Assembly: GCA_026413225.1 (NCBI GenBank) | Contig: CM048591.1 | Coordinates: 42,389,303 to 42,453,302, forward strand | Source of the DNA: Otis tarda | Lineage: Eukaryota > Chordata > Aves > Otidiformes > Otididae | DNA: 64,000 nt | Reading direction: 5' to 3' | In this document: positions 60,923 to 64,000 of the stretch, in pieces | How the letters are laid out: every line of letters starts with the position of its first letter | Position numbering within the stretch: the first letter of the stretch is position 1 | Translations under genes and position numbers: made by a program | The notes under the pieces: model-generated | The model's input: the letters and a program-made list of their open reading frames with translations, nothing else | Told to the model about the DNA's origin: nothing | Database searches by the model: none

Positions 60923-63900
60923 TAACATATTTAACTACTTAATGCTCTTTCCTAGAAAAAAAAATAGCCATAATAGCATCTCTTTTTCATTCTTTTCCCA
61001 GCTATGCCTATTAAAATCTAAATTAAAGAGGCAAATGTCTTGTTGATAAAATCAGTAAAAATGTTCTGTTGTTTTTATTCAAAATCCATTCTAAAAAGAT
61101 TTGAGTTCTTTTAGAAAATTAATTCCCATCTCCACATGGTGAATAATCCAGTTTTTCTTGCAGTTTCTCTAAATAGCATTTTGTATCAATGAGGAAGGTT
61201 GCATTATAAATACTGGTATAACAGAATCCTGCCCAAGAACAGTGATATATTTCTTCAAAGAGGTATAATTGGGCGTAATAATGTCTGTTTTGTCTGAACA
61301 TTAAAAATAGATTTTTAATAAGTCATTTTGCAGTTATGATTTTTGGATATGGCTAATAGGGTACTATCATCTGTGAGACAAAATAAAAATTCTATATTAA
61401 GAACAGTTCCAATCAGCAAAAGCAGACTTTCCAACAGCTGTTTTCTGTTATGTACTGCTGTATTCTTTAGCTGAAAATTATATAGGTCACAAGTATGTGG
61501 TTAACCATTTCCTCAAATGAAGGCTGACTGGCACCCTAAGTTAGCTGATAGAGTTTGAACAGGGTCTTAGAGGCAAAAAAACCGAAGATTTCTCATCAAA
61601 CTTTAGATGAACAAGATAAATTTAGAGAGCCTTCAAGGACCAGTCCAAGCCTAATGCATCTTCTTCAGGAAGAAAATGTGATTGAAACCTTTCAATCCTT
61701 AAGACAGCTCTGGCACAGCCTCTTAAGTACTTCATCTGTGTCTTGCCTTACTGTTGGAGCTTTTCTTGTAGCTACTCTTGATGAATCTCAACTAGATGTT
61801 TTTCAAAGAGCAAGCTGAAGACAACCATTTCAGCGCAGAGTAGAGACATGTGGTTCAGAGAGCAGCATGAGAGTCAATCAGTGCATTCTACTGCATATTA
61901 CTGCACAGCAAATTAAGCTGGTGATACTCAAAGTCTGTTTGTATGCTGATGTTCTTACCTTATGGAAAATCACATGTGTTCAATTTTTTTAAGTGCCTAA
62001 CAGATGACAGCAAGAATAAGAATCAAAATCACTCAACTCGGTCCATGAAAAGGAATTTTTTTTTTTTCTTAATAAGAAGGCGTCACTTCTCACCATCTGT
62101 TCAGATATAATAATGTTTTGCAACAGGTTTTTCAAAACTCTTAAAAAGACATCACAGGTGTCTGTCCTTTTCTATAAGGTAAAGATTCACTGAAGTGTAC
62201 TGGTTGTTGTGAAATGGCAAATTGTGTAACTTATTCTCTACCTCTCTTCAATGTTTAAAATATAGTTCCAACCTAATTTTCAATGGATGCTTTTTGTATG
62301 TCAAATGCTAGCAAAATAGTAAAAAGTACACAGAGAATTTACAAGAGAGACAGTAAGAGATACAGTGGTCTTACAGAAATGTCTGTAATGTCCAAATGAT
62401 CAGTTGGTAAGCAGTTAACAACTTACTATTGCAAACAAACATGTTTAGATACACACTGTATCTCAAGTCTCTTTTTATTCTAGATATTACATTTTGAAAA
62501 AATAAGCTCACCTAATTAGAAAAAGAGAAATCGCCAAATTCTTTTATTAAAAACAGGTTGCCCATAAAACCAAGATTTGCATAACAATTTTGTCAAGCCC
62601 TTTCATTCAGGATATTCAAGGTTTTCCAAGGCTGTTCAGCAGGATCCTGATTTGACTTCTGCGTTCTTGTTTTAAATTAACATTACAGTGCTGTTCAGCA
62701 CCAGCAGAGTTTGAAGTTGCAATACCATCTGTGGCAGTTGCACTTTCTCATGGATGAAGTTAAAGTATCACAATATATTCTCAGCATTCACACTTGTTTC
62801 TCAGTCACTTAAAAAGGTTGCAGCTGCACTGAAAATTAATTCTGCACAGCACACTGGGAGGGCAACTGAACTACTTGTAAAATTAGTCAAAGCACAGTGA
62901 AAACTTCCTGATACTAGTGTATGTGGGAGCCTTTACATGTGGCTAGGGCTTTGTCTGACATTTAATGAGACCACCTCATTGGTAAAAGAACTAACCCTAC
63001 CAGTACAGCACTTATTCTACTAGCCTTTAGTGATGAAAAGAATGACACAATTAAGTTGTCCAAGACAAAAGAAGTGAACACTAGCAAAAAAACCAGTAGC
63101 TCAGCTGAAATGAGACGGAAATAGAACTGCAATTTTCTTGGTTTTATCTAATCTCTTGATTACAAACCTAAGAGCTCAATCTTGTCAATGTGCCCACTGA
63201 TTCCATGGCAGTAGCATCAGGCCTCACTTTCCTGAGATCTCAGATTTGCACACAAACAGCATTTTACAGGGCATGTTGCCCTGTGGAGGTATTTTCAAAA
63301 ACCAGAAGAGAAGACTGAACAATCTGGAGATACATACAATGCACTGCAATGAAGAAAACAGGCTTTTCTTCACAGTCATCAGTCCTGACAGGCGTCATCA
63401 GCACTGAAAGACGGCTACAACACACAGAGTGTCCTTGTAATGGATTGGTTCTGTATTCTTTCCACATATTCTGCTAGCCTCTCTCCCCATACTCCCAGAA
63501 ATAAATGTACAATCCCATTGTTTTCAGAGTGCTTAGGAGGGACACCTGTGAAGGAGTATTTTGGTGTCAGAAGAGAACTGATTTTCACTAATGAGATACT
63601 GTCTTCTTAAGGCAGGGCAGTCTAGCAAAAATATACTAAATGTTTCTGTTTCTCACAGCTTGTGCAATGGCTTTTCCTCGGGTTTTTTCCACCAAGCCTG
63701 GAATACTTAGTCTGTGCTCGCACAGGATCTTTGCACTTATCTCAGATTTTCAGAGTGAAAGCTGGAAGTTCAAGCTGGCAGTTGGTAAAGGCTACATGTG
63801 AGTATGTATTTATTTCCCTGTTCCAACAGATCTCAAATGGAGTGTTTACACAGAATATTTAAAATGTGGACAACTACCCAAAGCCTGCACAAGAAGATAT

Positions 63901-64000
63901 TTAATGCTTTTGAAAGAAAATTTCATCCCAGTAGGTTTATAATGAGTGCAAACATACTGATCCTGTGAATAGGCCATCTGAGATGGCTCTCGCAACACTG
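60923..64000. other. AT-rich unique DNA, no gene seen
   Basis: No supported gene or repeat. Frames of 60-87 codons (61555-61818, 63264-63467, 63662-63862) have no recognised domain. 62600-62890 has mixed composition and is mentioned as a candidate conserved block. Confidence 0.55.

Noticed and set aside
63650..63862. Possible exon with TTCTCACAG before an open frame
   Set aside because: A single acceptor-like site without a recognisable protein or a good donor is expected by chance in this length.
1..64000. tRNA, rRNA, snRNA or microRNA genes
   Set aside because: I saw no A/B box pair with cloverleaf, no rRNA-like block and no convincing conserved hairpin. A covariance-model scan would be needed to exclude small RNAs.

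Overview
The window looks like a piece of a bird genome. The diagnostic evidence is repeats: at least eleven recognisable fragments of CR1 LINEs, several with the typical CR1 3' end (a 'GGTTGGACTAGATGACC' block, then 'CCCTTCCAAC', then tandem ATTCTATG octamers), and solo LTRs with the TGTYCTGGTTT...AAACCACRACA ends common in avian endogenous retroviruses. The background is AT-rich, rich in stop codons and full of short A/T tracts. I find no host exon, tRNA, rRNA or other RNA gene that I can support. The longest open frames belong to CR1 reverse transcriptase, LTR sequence or a microsatellite. The window is best read as intergenic DNA or the inside of a large intron.

Layout. 1-5 kb: AT-rich unique DNA, a 1.09-kb solo LTR (1207-2293, perfect GATGA target-site duplication) and a CR1 tail. 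4.9-5.8 kb: a rearranged CR1 piece that runs straight into a ~660-bp purine-only-to-purine-rich tandem array of GGTTCGGAGA and GGAGA units. 7.4-11.1 kb: two CR1 copies on the minus strand. 11-19.6 kb: featureless AT-rich DNA. 19.66-20.2 kb: a 539-bp solo LTR of a second family with a recognisable TATA box. 21.3 kb: a short CR1 tail. 25.9-27.6 kb: an unidentified GC-richer segment, then a second long solo LTR. 27.6-36.5 kb: AT-rich unique DNA with some possibly conserved blocks. 36.5-37.5 kb: a third LTR of the first family, with its promoter region deleted. 38-41.9 kb: a young CR1, an older CR1 lacking the polymerase core, and a very old CR1/L3-like piece. 44.3-51 kb: an old CR1, a truncated fourth LTR and a CR1 that unusually lacks its 3' half. 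51-57 kb: unique DNA. 57-58.85 kb: a 1.9-kb young CR1 with almost intact reverse transcriptase. 60.3-60.9 kb: another CR1. The rest is AT-rich unique DNA.

No genes act together here. What the window records is layered retrotransposition: ancient CR1/L3, mid-age CR1 subfamilies, a burst of one LTR family (four copies, all on the minus strand), and recent CR1 activity shown by two copies 20 kb apart that differ at only two of 662 aligned bases by eye. I found no clearly new biological system. The items most worth a second look are the CR1-born GGAGA array, the open reading frame shared by copies of the long LTR, and the near-identical inverted CR1 pair.
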